This document shows, in pieces, positions 15,921 to 24,800 of a stretch of DNA of 64,000 bases (positions within the stretch are counted from its first letter, which is position 1; every line of letters begins with the position of its first letter). The DNA lies in NCBI GenBank assembly GCA_035296625.1, contig DATHAO010000015.1:62001-126000 (forward strand), read 5' to 3'. The position numbers and the translations under genes are program-made. Under the pieces are notes generated by a model. That model did not search any database. It saw only the letters and a list, made by a program, of their open reading frames with translations, and was not told the origin of the DNA. Origin of the DNA: DATCLS01 sp035296625 (GTDB lineage Bacteria; Actinomycetota; Acidimicrobiia; Acidimicrobiales; VFJN01).

Positions 15921-16727
15921 CTACGCGCTGCGGATGTCGCGGCGGCCGATGGCGACCGTGCCGACGGCGACGAGCGCGACGAAGAACGCTATGAGCGGCA
16001 GGAGCCACAGGCCGGAGATCCCGTCGCTCATCGGTTGGGTGCCGATCGCCCAGTACCACGGCGACAGCCGGCGGAACCCCTCGAGCGCATCGGAGAGCGG
16101 TAACAGGTAGCTGGCCACGTAACCGATGACGAGCACGGCCGCGGCGATCCCTGCCGCGAGCCCCCGCGACCCCCCGAGACCCGCGACGGCGTAGGCGACT
16201 GCGCCGTGGAAGGCGGCGAGCGCGCCGCAGGCGAACGTGACCGCGACGACGCGTCCCACGGTGATCCCGTCGAGCGAGAAGGGGCCGATGGAGACGGCGA
16301 CGACCGCGGCGGTGAGCGCGCTCACGATCGTGACGACGGCGAGCGCCGAGACGAGCCGGGTCAGCCACACCGTCTCCCGCCGCACCGGCAGCGCGTGCAG
16401 GAGCTCGAGCCGGCCGGCGTCCTCGTCCCCCGCCGTGATCGCCGACGTGGACGCGATGGCGAGCCCGGACAGCAGCAGCGGCAGCATCAACGCGTACATC
16501 TGGGCGTCGAGGTAGCCGGCGGCGGTCGACATGTCCTGTACCCCGAACGCCTGCATCATGTCCTCGGAGGAGTCGACGAGGTCGGTGAGGGAATCCGTGC
16601 CCTCGAGGCTCGGCCAGAACGCGACGGACACGGCCGCCAGCGTGACGATGCCGACGGCCCACCAGAAGCCCGACCGGCGGAGGGCGTGGAGTCCCCGTCG
16701 CAGGAGCTCGGTCGTCGAGGCGCTCAC
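15921..16727 (-). CDS. ABC-2 type transporter permease
   Basis: A 268-residue protein with about six hydrophobic segments: one near residues 20-38, a pair at 75-100, and three or four from 120 to 260. The large extracytoplasmic loop after the first segment and GDEDAGRLELLHALPVRRE in the cytosolic loop match ABC-2 permeases of the ABC exporter class. GTG 16727 overlaps the stop of the ATPase gene, so subunits are made together. Cargo is unknown. Confidence 0.85.
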   Translation of the reverse strand: MSASTTELLRRGLHALRRSGFWWAVGIVTLAAVSVAFWPSLEGTDSLTDLVDSSEDMMQAFGVQDMSTAAGYLDAQMYALMLPLLLSGLAIASTSAITAGDEDAGRLELLHALPVRRETVWLTRLVSALAVVTIVSALTAAVVAVSIGPFSLDGITVGRVVAVTFACGALAAFHGAVAYAVAGLGGSRGLAAGIAAAVLVIGYVASYLLPLSDALEGFRRLSPWYWAIGTQPMSDGISGLWLLPLIAFFVALVAVGTVAIGRRDIRSA

Positions 16728-17638
16728 CGGCTCCTGTCCTCCGCCCCGTCGTCCTTGTACAGCTCGAGGAACGCCTCTTCGAGGTCGGGCTCGGGCATCA
16801 GCACGTGCTCCAGCCGGTGGTGTCCGAGGACCTGCATCAATGGCGTGGGCGATCCCTCCACCACACCCTTGACCTGGCGACCTCGCACCTCCAGCTGGGC
16901 GACGCCGGGCACGGCGAGCAGCTCGGCCTCCGACGGGTCGTCGTCGAACCACGCGATGAACGGCTGGCGAGCTGCGCGCCGCAGCTCGTCGACCGCGCCC
17001 GTCGAGACCACCTGACCGCGGCGGATCACGATCACGTGGTCGGCGATGTGCTGCACCTCGCTGAGGATGTGGGACGAGAGGAAGATGCTGGTGCCCTCGT
17101 CACGTACCTCCCGGACGAGCGCCAGGAACTCCGCCTGCACGAGCGGATCGAGGCCCCCGGTGGGCTCGTCCAGGATGAGCAGCTCCGGGCGGGACATGAA
17201 CGCGCCGACGACCCCGACCTTCCGGCGGTTGCCCGACGACAGTCCCTTCGTGTGGCGGCTGGGGTCGAGGTCGAACCGCTCGCACAGCTCGGCGAGGTAG
17301 CGCTCGTCGACGCCCCCGCCCCGCAAGCGGGCCCAGGACCGAAACGTCTCGTCGACCGTCAACCGGTCGTCGAGGCGAAGCTCGCCGGGGACGTAGCCGA
17401 TGCGGCGCCGGAGCGCCTCGCCCCCGGCTCGCGGTTCCTCACCGAGGACGTCGATGCGACCGTCGTCGGGCCGTGCGAGGTCGAGCAGGAGACGGATGGT
17501 CGTCGACTTGCCGGCGCCGTTCGGACCCAGGTACCCGACGATCTGCCCCGCAGGCACCTCCAGGTCGAGGTGGTCGAGGGCGACGACCGGTCCGAACCGC
17601 TTCACGACCCCCTCGCACCGGATCGCCACGTCCTCCAC
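16724..17638 (-). CDS. ABC transporter ATP-binding protein
   Basis: A 304-residue ATPase: Walker A GPNGAGKST, a variant signature LSSGNRRK in place of LSGGQ, Walker B LLILDEPTGGLDP and the H-loop SSHILSE. The C-terminal 80 residues are the extra domain typical of ABC-2 exporters. It pairs with the overlapping permease. Several GTG codons could start it; GTG 17638 keeps VEDVAIRCEGVVKRFG at the N-terminus. The LSSGN signature is known in a subset of these exporters, so it is unusual but not necessarily inactive. Confidence 0.88.
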   Translation of the reverse strand: MEDVAIRCEGVVKRFGPVVALDHLDLEVPAGQIVGYLGPNGAGKSTTIRLLLDLARPDDGRIDVLGEEPRAGGEALRRRIGYVPGELRLDDRLTVDETFRSWARLRGGGVDERYLAELCERFDLDPSRHTKGLSSGNRRKVGVVGAFMSRPELLILDEPTGGLDPLVQAEFLALVREVRDEGTSIFLSSHILSEVQHIADHVIVIRRGQVVSTGAVDELRRAARQPFIAWFDDDPSEAELLAVPGVAQLEVRGRQVKGVVEGSPTPLMQVLGHHRLEHVLMPEPDLEEAFLELYKDDGAEDRSR

Positions 17639-17719
17639 CGGAGCAGTCTCTCGCGTCGGGACTGCCAAGTCGGGGACGATCGAGTGACGTAGCGAGTGTC
17701 CGCGTGCGACGTTGGGCTC

Positions 17720-18286
17720 ATGTTCGACATCGACCACTTCCTCGACGACTGCCAGGCCGCCCGAGCCGAGACCGAACCGCACCGAGCGATGCGAGAGGTG
17801 ATGGCCCGTGCCCTCGACCGCCCCGGCGAGGTGGCCGCCACCCTGCGGCCGACCGAAGGCGGCATCACGATCCTTCACAACGCTGCCGACCTCACCGTGC
17901 TGCACATCGTGTGGGCCCCGCGGATGCGCCTCTACCCGCACGATCACCGCATGTGGGCCACGATCGGGATCTACACGGGACTCGAGGACAACAGCTTCTA
18001 CCGTCGCTCCGGACCCCGGCGGCGCACGCTCACCGGATCCGGCGGCAAGACCCTGGGGGTCGGCGAGGTTCTCGCCCTGGGTGACGACACCATCCACGCC
18101 GTCGCCAACCCGGAGGCCAAGCTCACCGGGGCGATCCACGTCTACGGCGGCGACTTCGTCAACGAGCCTCGCAGCCAGTGGGGACCCGGCCCGCTCGACG
18201 AGCGGCCCTACGACCTGGACGAAGCGCGCCGCCAGTTCGCCGAAGCCAACGAGGCCTGGCTGGGCGCCAGCCCGCCACCCACGTGA
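17720..18286 (+). CDS. Cupin-fold metal-dependent protein (cysteine dioxygenase-like)
   Basis: A 188-residue double-stranded beta-helix protein. YPHDHRMWATIGIYTG and LEDNSFYRR form a cupin motif 1 with two histidines and a glutamate, and LALGDDTIHAVANP supplies the motif 2 histidine. The pattern resembles predicted metal-dependent enzymes related to cysteine dioxygenase. ATG 17720 is preferred; GTG 17696 would add eight residues. Substrate unknown. It is divergent from the ABC operon. Confidence 0.78.
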   Translation: MFDIDHFLDDCQAARAETEPHRAMREVMARALDRPGEVAATLRPTEGGITILHNAADLTVLHIVWAPRMRLYPHDHRMWATIGIYTGLEDNSFYRRSGPRRRTLTGSGGKTLGVGEVLALGDDTIHAVANPEAKLTGAIHVYGGDFVNEPRSQWGPGPLDERPYDLDEARRQFAEANEAWLGASPPPT

Positions 18287-18586
18287 GCACGGTCGGCGAA
18301 TCGCGCGGGGTCTCCGCGGCGCCGATGCTGGCTCCGGCGGCGGCGGCGCCGGCGAAGGCCGGAACGCCGATCACGGGACATCGTCGACGACGTGATCGCC
18401 ACCAAGCCGTGACGTTCTCGTGGTTCCTCGCACGCCGAGTTGTGGCGAGTGCGCTGCACGAGGACGCGGCACGGCCAAACTGACTGGGACGGCTGGCGGC
18501 CCCGTCGAGCCTGCAGGCACCCGAGAGGCGGTATCCGGTGTACGAACGGTGGCGAGCCGCGGTTTCCTCCCGACTCCCCGGGCACG
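18287..18586. other. Intergenic region with no recognised feature
   Basis: These 300 bases contain no convincing coding frame, hairpin terminator or repeat. Alanine-rich open stretches on both strands reflect base composition. A promoter for the following two-gene unit should lie near its right end, but no consensus hexamers stand out. Confidence 0.4.
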
Positions 18587-19039
18587 ATGGTTGAGATACC
18601 GGGTGAGCGGCGTCGCGCCGTGCTCGTATCCATGGCGCTCGCCGCCGCGGTGGCGCTCCCCGGTGTGCGGGTGCTGGTGGAGCGAGAGGCCGGCGACGGG
18701 TTCCCCCTGTCGACGTACCCGATGTTCAACGAGGACCCGGGCCACGTGATCGAGCTGCCCACGGTCGTGGCAGTGACGACCGATGGTACGGAACGCCTGT
18801 CGCCGCCGTTGATCGCTGGAACAGACCAGGTCATTCAGGCGTGGGAGGCGATTCGCGCCGCTGTCGCCCGCGGACCGGATGCGACCGACGAGCTATGTGA
18901 AGAGGTCGCCGGGCGCGTCGACGGGCCGGCCTCGATCGCCGTCGTCATCGAGCGATATGACACTCTGGAGTGGGCGTCGGACCCGGGTGCGCAGCCGCAG
19001 GAACGACGCACGCTGGCTCGCTGTCGGGCGCACGGATGA
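18587..19039 (+). CDS. Hypothetical single-pass membrane protein paired with HTTM protein
   Basis: A 150-residue protein with a basic N-terminus, one hydrophobic segment (about 10-28) and an extracytoplasmic remainder containing FPLSTYPMF (about 43-51). That phrase recurs in small proteins encoded beside HTTM-domain genes. Its stop overlaps the HTTM start (ATGA), so the two probably work as a complex. No enzymatic motif is seen. Confidence 0.7.
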   Translation: MVEIPGERRRAVLVSMALAAAVALPGVRVLVEREAGDGFPLSTYPMFNEDPGHVIELPTVVAVTTDGTERLSPPLIAGTDQVIQAWEAIRAAVARGPDATDELCEEVAGRVDGPASIAVVIERYDTLEWASDPGAQPQERRTLARCRAHG

Positions 19040-19959
19040 CGGCGGCTCTCGACCGGCTCGTTGCGCCTGCGCCGGCCGAACGGCTCGCCGTGCTCCGCAT
19101 CCTGGTCGGCGTCTATGCCGTCGGCTGGTCGGTGGCGAGGCTCGGGGAGCACCTCGCGCACACCAGGCAGCCGGCGCATCGCTGGGAGCCGCCCGGGGTG
19201 TGGGCGCTGCGTGACGCCCCACCTCCCGACCTGATCCTGGTCGGCCTGGCCGTCGGCACCCCGGTGCTCGGGCTGCTGTTCGTCGCGGGTTGGCGGTTCC
19301 GCGCCGTCGCCCCCGCCTTCGCGGTCGCCGTCTTGGTGCTCGCCACGCTCGACAGCTCATGGGGGCAGGTCTTCCACACCGAGAACCTGATGGTGCTCCA
19401 TGTGGGGATACTGGCGCTCGCTCCAGGCGCTGCTGACGCCTTGGCAGTCAACCGCCGGAGCGCGGCCCCACCGGAGGCCGACGGTGCTTACGGCTGGCCG
19501 GTCCGACTGTGCGCGCTCGTGGCGGTGATCACCTACGTCGTGGCCGGTCTGGCCAAGCTGCGTTACTCGGGCTTCGACTGGGCGGACGGCAGCGCCCTGC
19601 GCAATCTCGTGGCCTACGACAACCTCCGCAAGGAGCTGCTCGGTGACCGGTACTCCCCGCTCGGCACCGGCCTCGTGGGCCACGCCTGGGTGTTCCCTCC
19701 ACTGGCGATCGCCACTCTCGCCGTCGAGCTCGGCGCCTGGGTGGCTCTTCTCGGTGGACGCCGGCGCACGGTGTGGGTCGTTGCCGCCTGGGTGTTCCAC
19801 GTCGGCGTGCTCGCGCTGATGGCGATCTTGTTCGCCTACCAACTCAGCGGCGTCGCCTTCGCGCCGTTCTTCCGCCTCGAGCGGCTGGCAGACCGGTTCG
19901 AACCGAGGGCGCTCGATCGCCTTCGGCTCGTCAAGCGGGGTGGACGTAGGCGAGCATGA
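19036..19959 (+). CDS. HTTM domain (vitamin K-dependent gamma-carboxylase-like) membrane protein
   Basis: A 307-residue polytopic protein. The N-terminal RLAVLRILVGVYAVGW, the VFHTENLMVLHVGILALAPGA segment, YVVAGLAKLRYSGFDWADG and the C-terminal VFHVGVLALM are characteristic of the HTTM family, distant relatives of gamma-glutamyl carboxylase. Most bacterial members are uncharacterised. The ATG overlaps the stop of the preceding small membrane protein gene. Confidence 0.85.
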   Translation: MTAALDRLVAPAPAERLAVLRILVGVYAVGWSVARLGEHLAHTRQPAHRWEPPGVWALRDAPPPDLILVGLAVGTPVLGLLFVAGWRFRAVAPAFAVAVLVLATLDSSWGQVFHTENLMVLHVGILALAPGAADALAVNRRSAAPPEADGAYGWPVRLCALVAVITYVVAGLAKLRYSGFDWADGSALRNLVAYDNLRKELLGDRYSPLGTGLVGHAWVFPPLAIATLAVELGAWVALLGGRRRTVWVVAAWVFHVGVLALMAILFAYQLSGVAFAPFFRLERLADRFEPRALDRLRLVKRGGRRRA

Positions 19960-20142
19960 TGCCCATGACGTCGTCGGCCGGGTGCGGGCTGTCGTAGATG
20001 CTGTGCAGCCTCACCGTCTGCCCCGCTTGGAGGACGGCCAGGGGATCACCCGAGCACGTCGACATGGACTCGACGTGGTGCAGGTCCGGCGCCAACGTGG
20101 CCACGGAGTTGCAGATCGACGTCTGCAGGGTCTCGTTGGCGG
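19931..20142 (-). pseudogene. C-terminal fragment of an unidentified protein
   Basis: On the minus strand, ending at the TGA at 19933-19931, about 65 codons read a well-formed protein tail: ANETLQTSICNSVATLAPDL, then GDPLAVLQAGQTVRLHSIYD and a final DDVMGIMLAYVHPA. The fragment has no start codon and its 5' side runs into unrelated sequence near the reductase promoter. It overlaps the HTTM gene's last 29 bases in convergent orientation. The family was not identified; endings of this kind occur in secreted beta-sandwich proteins. Confidence 0.4.
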
Positions 20143-20256
20143 AGGATGTCCCAGTACCCCGATCCGAGCGGACAAACAGGGCTCGGCGGCGTGCCAGTGT
20201 GTGCGCGCGGCTCCACGCGGGGGCGCAGGTGGACCGGACGGACCCAAGGAGACGAG

Positions 20257-20850
20257 ATGCGCATCATCATCAGTGACTTCATGAGCCTCGACGGCGTCGT
20301 GCAGGCTCCCGGTGGCCGCAACGAGGACACCGACGGCGGTTTCGAGAACGGCGGATGGTCCATGCCGTTCTTCGACGCGGACACCATGGGGCCGGCCATA
20401 GACGAGGTGATGCAGGACACCGAGGCGCTGATGTTCGGCCGTCGCACGTATCAGACGATGGCCGCCGCCTGGCCGGGCCGCGCCGGCGATCCGTTCGCCG
20501 ACCGGATGAACGAGATCCCGAAGTACGTCGCCTCTCGAACGCTCACCGAGAACGACCTCGACTGGGCCAACTCCACGTTGCTCCCACCGGACGATGTCAT
20601 CGGCGCGGTGCGGCAGCTTCGCGAGCGCGACGGCAGTGGCATCCAGGTCATGGGCAGCGCCGCCCTCGCCTCGCAGCTCATCAACAACGATCTCGTCGAT
20701 GAGTACCGCCTGATGATCGAACCGATCGTGCTCGGCGGCGGCAAGCGCCTGTTCCCCGACGACGGCCGGGCACGCACGCTGCGGCTGGACTCGACCTCGA
20801 CGTCGAAGACGGGAGTGCTGATCTGCACCTACCGACCCGCGGGCGATTGA
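20257..20850 (+). CDS. Dihydrofolate reductase family protein (RibD C-terminal domain)
   Basis: A 197-residue protein of the RibD-C/YyaP group: MRIIISDFMSLDGVVQAPGG at the start, ALMFGRRTYQTMAAAWPG in the middle and IMIEPIVLGGGKRLFPDD-like LMIEPIVLGGGKRLFPD near the end. These proteins bind NADPH but their substrates are generally unknown; true folate reduction is unlikely. ATG 20257 follows AAGGAG with good spacing, so an upstream in-frame extension was rejected. Confidence 0.88.
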   Translation: MRIIISDFMSLDGVVQAPGGRNEDTDGGFENGGWSMPFFDADTMGPAIDEVMQDTEALMFGRRTYQTMAAAWPGRAGDPFADRMNEIPKYVASRTLTENDLDWANSTLLPPDDVIGAVRQLRERDGSGIQVMGSAALASQLINNDLVDEYRLMIEPIVLGGGKRLFPDDGRARTLRLDSTSTSKTGVLICTYRPAGD

Positions 20851-20930
20851 GCCACGCCGACGCGGACGGGCACGCGGCTGGCGATCGCCGCGGTCGAGCC
20901 GCCCAGCGACCGGGGGAGGCGTCGGGCGGC

Positions 20931-21605
20931 TCAGCCGAGGAGGCCGGCGACGATGTTGACGCCGGCGGACACGATGACGATGCCGAAGATGTACGAGAAG
21001 ATCGCGTGGACCAGGACGGCACGCCGCAGCCGGCGGTCGTGAAGGGCCGTGTCGGACACCTGGTAAGTCATGCCGATCGTGAAGGCGAGGTAGGCGAAGT
21101 CGCGGTAGTCGGGCTGCCCGGACGAGGGGTCGCCGAAGTCGATGCCGGCCCCCGCGACGTAGTAGAGGTGGGCGTAGCGCAGCGTGAAGACGACGTTGAG
21201 CACCGCCCACGAGATGACGACCGTGACGGCCGCCGTGGAGACGAGGAGCACACGTTCAGCTCCTCCCTCCTGCTGGGCCAGCCCGAGCGCGAAGCCGACG
21301 GCCACGAGGCTGGCGCCGCTGACCGCGAGGAGCAGCAGGCGGGCCGTATCACGGTTCAGGTCCTCGCGAACAGCGACGTGCGCGGTCCCGGCCCCGTCGG
21401 CTCGCATGATGATCGGCGCGACCGTGGAGAGGAAGATGAGCGCGGTCGCGTCCCACCCGCCCAGCACAGCCAGCTGCCACGTGACGACGGCCGCGAGCAC
21501 GAGCCCCGTGGCCACCCCCACGGCGGCGGCGACGACCACACGCCGCAGGTCCGGTGCATGCCAGCCCAGCCAGCGGTGATACGCCGTCGGCGACGGGACC
21601 ATCAT
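20931..21605 (-). CDS. DUF1345 family membrane protein
   Basis: A 224-residue integral membrane protein with about six hydrophobic segments. DYRDFAYLAFTIGMTYQVSDT near residues 165-185 is the DUF1345 signature, followed by a HDRRLRRAVLVHAIFSYIFG segment. Function of the family is not established. It is convergent with the reductase gene and may share a transcript with the Rieske protein gene upstream. Confidence 0.88.
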   Translation of the reverse strand: MMVPSPTAYHRWLGWHAPDLRRVVVAAAVGVATGLVLAAVVTWQLAVLGGWDATALIFLSTVAPIIMRADGAGTAHVAVREDLNRDTARLLLLAVSGASLVAVGFALGLAQQEGGAERVLLVSTAAVTVVISWAVLNVVFTLRYAHLYYVAGAGIDFGDPSSGQPDYRDFAYLAFTIGMTYQVSDTALHDRRLRRAVLVHAIFSYIFGIVIVSAGVNIVAGLLG

Positions 21606-21704
21606 CGGCTGAAGGTCTAGCGCCGCGACCGACGTGCCGTCGCCAACCCCCGGGGTCGTGTCGGCCCGTCCGGACGCCCGTCCGAGGTGCGCGACGTGGT
21701 GCCC

Positions 21705-23444
21705 TCACGTCTCCGACAGGTCGGCCATGTCCCCGTAGAGGGTCTCGCCTCTGCCGAGGCGCGTGGCGATCTGGACGACCTGTGGCAGCTCGCGCCGGGT
21801 CGGCGTGTGCGCGGCGAGGAAGCGGGCGACGCCGGCGAGGACCAGCGGGCCCTCCTCCGAACCGCTCGGCCAGGCGTGGAACTGCCGGACGCCGGCCTCG
21901 AGCACCTGGAACCAGTGGAACTCCGCGTCCTCGGCGAGCAGCGCCGCGCCCATGTCGGCGAGCAAGTGGCCGGGATCGCCGCCCCCCTGCAGGAACCCGT
22001 AGGCGATGGCGCCGGCTCGGTCGATCTGGCCCTGCACCTCCCAACATGACCGCAGGTCCGCGAGGTCGGCGGCTCCGGTCCGGGGGAGCTGTGACGCGGG
22101 CACGTTGAGGAACCGGTCGAGGTAGACGCGGAGGGCACCGTGGATCACGCCTCGCAACAGCTCGACCGACGGGTTGCGAGTCAGGGCCTGATGCAGGGCG
22201 TTCGCCGTCGTGAAGGCGTGGTGGACCGTGTCCCAGTCGCCGAAGTCGTTCTGCGGGTGGAACCGCACGATCCGCAGGGCCGCCGCGTAGGCGAGACCGC
22301 GGCCGAGCTGCTCCGGCGTCGCACCCGAGGTGATGGCGTCGCACAAGGATCCGACCACGTCATCGGGGTCGCCGGAGAGGATCCGCCAGCCGAGTCCACC
22401 GACGTCGTCGAATCTGCCCCGGTTCTGGCGGCCCTCGTCGAGCAGCGCGGGCAGACGCTCGACCGTCTGCCGGACGAGCCCGGCGAGATCATGGGGATGG
22501 CGCCAAGAGGCCGTCTCCTCCTGTCGGCGGGCCGCCGCCGTCTGGCGGACCAGCGTGGGGAGCACCTGGGGCGCGGCCGACGCCCCGACGTGGGAGAGCG
22601 ACTCGAACGCCTTGTTCGTGAAGTCGAGCGTGTGCCCCCCGTCGATGAACACGTGGTCGGTGACCGCGGCGAACATCATCCGCTCGACCGTGTCCGAGGC
22701 GCTGTAGCCGGGCGCCGTGGCGAGCGCGGTGGCCAGCACCCGTTCGGCGGCATCACTGGACCGGGTGTCGATGAACCGCCGATACCAGCCGGCCAGGCGG
22801 TCGGCGGGGATGTCGGCGTCCCCCAGTCGGTCGATCGCGAACCGGGGCGGGCGGTTGCGGGTGTCACGAGAGACGAACGCGAGGCCGTGGACCAGCGCGA
22901 GCGGGCGGTCGTCCTCGTCGAGATCGGGCAACAGGTTCGCCATCGCCACCAGCACCGTGAGGCCCGCACCCCACCCCGCCTCCCGATAGGTCGTGCCGAA
23001 GTCGATGCCGATCCGCACCACCTCGTCCGCCTCCACACCGGCAGCGAGGAGACCGAGCACCGACTTGGCGATGACCAGGGTGAGCCCCTCCTCGAGCCCG
23101 TCCCGCAGGCGAGCTCGTAGGTGCTCGACCCTGTCGCCGTCCGGCCGGGACGCGACCATGACGTCCCCGTTCTCGATCGCCACATCGAAGGCGCGGGCGT
23201 CGTCGGCGAAGAGGTCGAGCGTGCAACCCGAGCTGAGGTCGAAACGGGCGTGATGCCAATGGCAGGTCACCAGCCCGTCCTCGACGGTGCCCCGGTGCAA
23301 CGGGAACCCCATGTGTGGGCACCGATCATCGATCGCCCACGCCCGGCCGTCGTGCCAGAAGACCACCACGGGGACCGTGCCCACCTTCGTCCGCAGTCGG
23401 CCAGCGTCTCTCAACTCCGGCAGCGATCCGGCCCGGACCCGCAT
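21705..23444 (-). CDS. Rieske [2Fe-2S] domain protein with large helical C-terminal region
   Basis: A 579-residue protein. Residues 1-105 are a Rieske domain with both cluster motifs, CPHMGFPLHRG and CHWHHARFDLSSG. The other 470 residues are mostly alpha-helical, rich in histidine and conserved-looking motifs such as DHVFIDGGHTLDFTNKAFE, and do not resemble ring-hydroxylating oxygenase catalytic domains. The same architecture is found as an uncharacterised family. The ATG at 23444 starts directly before the Rieske fold. Redox role is likely; the reaction is unknown. Confidence 0.82.
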   Translation of the reverse strand: MRVRAGSLPELRDAGRLRTKVGTVPVVVFWHDGRAWAIDDRCPHMGFPLHRGTVEDGLVTCHWHHARFDLSSGCTLDLFADDARAFDVAIENGDVMVASRPDGDRVEHLRARLRDGLEEGLTLVIAKSVLGLLAAGVEADEVVRIGIDFGTTYREAGWGAGLTVLVAMANLLPDLDEDDRPLALVHGLAFVSRDTRNRPPRFAIDRLGDADIPADRLAGWYRRFIDTRSSDAAERVLATALATAPGYSASDTVERMMFAAVTDHVFIDGGHTLDFTNKAFESLSHVGASAAPQVLPTLVRQTAAARRQEETASWRHPHDLAGLVRQTVERLPALLDEGRQNRGRFDDVGGLGWRILSGDPDDVVGSLCDAITSGATPEQLGRGLAYAAALRIVRFHPQNDFGDWDTVHHAFTTANALHQALTRNPSVELLRGVIHGALRVYLDRFLNVPASQLPRTGAADLADLRSCWEVQGQIDRAGAIAYGFLQGGGDPGHLLADMGAALLAEDAEFHWFQVLEAGVRQFHAWPSGSEEGPLVLAGVARFLAAHTPTRRELPQVVQIATRLGRGETLYGDMADLSET

Positions 23445-23623
23445 GGCACCACCGTAGGGCGGTGCGCCGATCGGCGCACCCGGCCGATGCGGGCTTCCGG
23501 GGAGCCACCGAGCGCAGTGCCCCTCGGTGGACCGCCGATGCAGACTGATGCCGTGCTCATCGCCACCAGCGGTCTCAATGCGGCACCGCTCCTCACCGAG
23601 ACTCACACCACAGGGGACACACG

Positions 23624-24271
23624 ATGTCGAGCAATGAGGTGAGCCACCCGATCTTCGCCCGCTTCTACGCGTGGATGAGCCCCCGGATGGAGAAGGCCGG
23701 CTTCGGTGAGCTCCGCGACCAGCTCCTCGCGGGGCTCAGCGGGCGCGTCATGGAAGTCGGCGCGGGCAACGGCATGAACTTCCCGCACTACCCGTCCGAG
23801 GTCACCCACGTCCTCGCGGTCGAACCCGAACCCCGCCTCCGAGAGCTCGCCGAGGCCCGAGCGACCGAGGCATCGGTGTCGATCGAGGTCGTCGACGGCA
23901 CCGCCGACCGGCTTCCGGCCGACGACGCCAGCTTCGACGCCGCCATCGCGTCGCTCGTGCTGTGCTCGGTCCCCGACGTACCCGCCGCCCTCGCCGAGAT
24001 CCGCCGAGTCCTGCGGCCCGGCGGGCAGCTGCGGTTCTTCGAACACGTCCGCGCCGACACCCCCGGTCTGGCCCGCGTCCAACGCGTCCTCGACGCCACG
24101 GTGTGGCCGACGCTCGGTGGTGGATGCCACGCCCACCGCGACACCCGCGCCGCCCTCGAAGCCGCCGGGTTCAGCATCGAGGAGATCGACCAGCTCCGCA
24201 TCCCCCAGACCGGGCCGACCTCTCCCCACATCCTCGGCGTCGCCGCCAACGGGAACGCTGACCACCGGTGA
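23624..24271 (+). CDS. Class I SAM-dependent methyltransferase
   Basis: A 215-residue methyltransferase of the UbiE/METTL7-like type: motif I VMEVGAGNGMNF (about 43-54), an acidic residue at the end of strand two in VLAVEPEP, SFDAAIASLVLCSVPD and LRPGGQLRFFEHVR. HPIFARFYAWMSP at the N-terminus is typical of the METTL7-like set. Acceptor unknown. The following VOC gene starts inside its stop codon (GTGA). Confidence 0.88.
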   Translation: MSSNEVSHPIFARFYAWMSPRMEKAGFGELRDQLLAGLSGRVMEVGAGNGMNFPHYPSEVTHVLAVEPEPRLRELAEARATEASVSIEVVDGTADRLPADDASFDAAIASLVLCSVPDVPAALAEIRRVLRPGGQLRFFEHVRADTPGLARVQRVLDATVWPTLGGGCHAHRDTRAALEAAGFSIEEIDQLRIPQTGPTSPHILGVAANGNADHR

Positions 24272-24642
24272 CCACCACCCCCGCGCCGAGCATGGGCCTC
24301 GTCCTTGACTGCGCCGACCCTCAACGCCTCGCCGAGTTTTGGGCACCGGCACTCAGCTACGTCAACCTCGGCATGATCGGGTCCTACGCCCTGCTCCTAC
24401 CCGACGCCCGACCCGGTCCCAAGCTGCTGCTCCAACACGTCCCGGAGCCCAAGACCACCAAGAACCGCATGCACCTCGACATCGAAGCCCCCGACATCGA
24501 AGCCGAGGCAGCCCGGCTCGAAGCCCTCGGCGCCCAACGAGTCCGCGCCGACCACATCCACGAGCACGGCACCACCTGGATCCTCATGGCCGACCCCGAA
24601 GGCAACGAGTTCTGCGTCTGCGACAACGGCGCAACACCATGA
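24268..24642 (+). CDS. VOC family protein
   Basis: A 124-residue glyoxalase-like domain: LVLDCADPQRLAEFWAPALS at the N-terminus, RMHLDIEAPDIEAEAARLEA in the middle and MADPEGNEFCVCD at the end, with His and Glu in the metal positions. This belongs to the glyoxalase_6 subgroup. Coupled by a GTGA overlap to the methyltransferase gene. Substrate unknown. Confidence 0.85.
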   Translation: MTTTPAPSMGLVLDCADPQRLAEFWAPALSYVNLGMIGSYALLLPDARPGPKLLLQHVPEPKTTKNRMHLDIEAPDIEAEAARLEALGAQRVRADHIHEHGTTWILMADPEGNEFCVCDNGATP

Positions 24643-24800
24643 CCGCGATCAACACACCGAGGCACGCCACAGTCGTTGACCACCGGGCCCGGCAGCACTC
24701 CTAGCCGAGCGAGCTGTCCTCAGTGCTGGTGCGCTTCGTCGGCAACCGCGACGACGACCTGCTGCGGGACGGTCGGAACGTCTGAGCGGCCGGCACCGTG

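Noticed and set aside
20881..20931. Inverted repeat AGCCGCCC...GGGCGGCT between the reductase and DUF1345 genes
   Set aside because: It is an 8-bp stem with a 19-base loop that overlaps the DUF1345 stop; too weak to call a terminator.
24643..24800. Plus-strand tail LVRFVGNRDDDLLRDGRNV ending at 24785
   Set aside because: It could be a gene end, but it is too short and has no upstream coding continuation.
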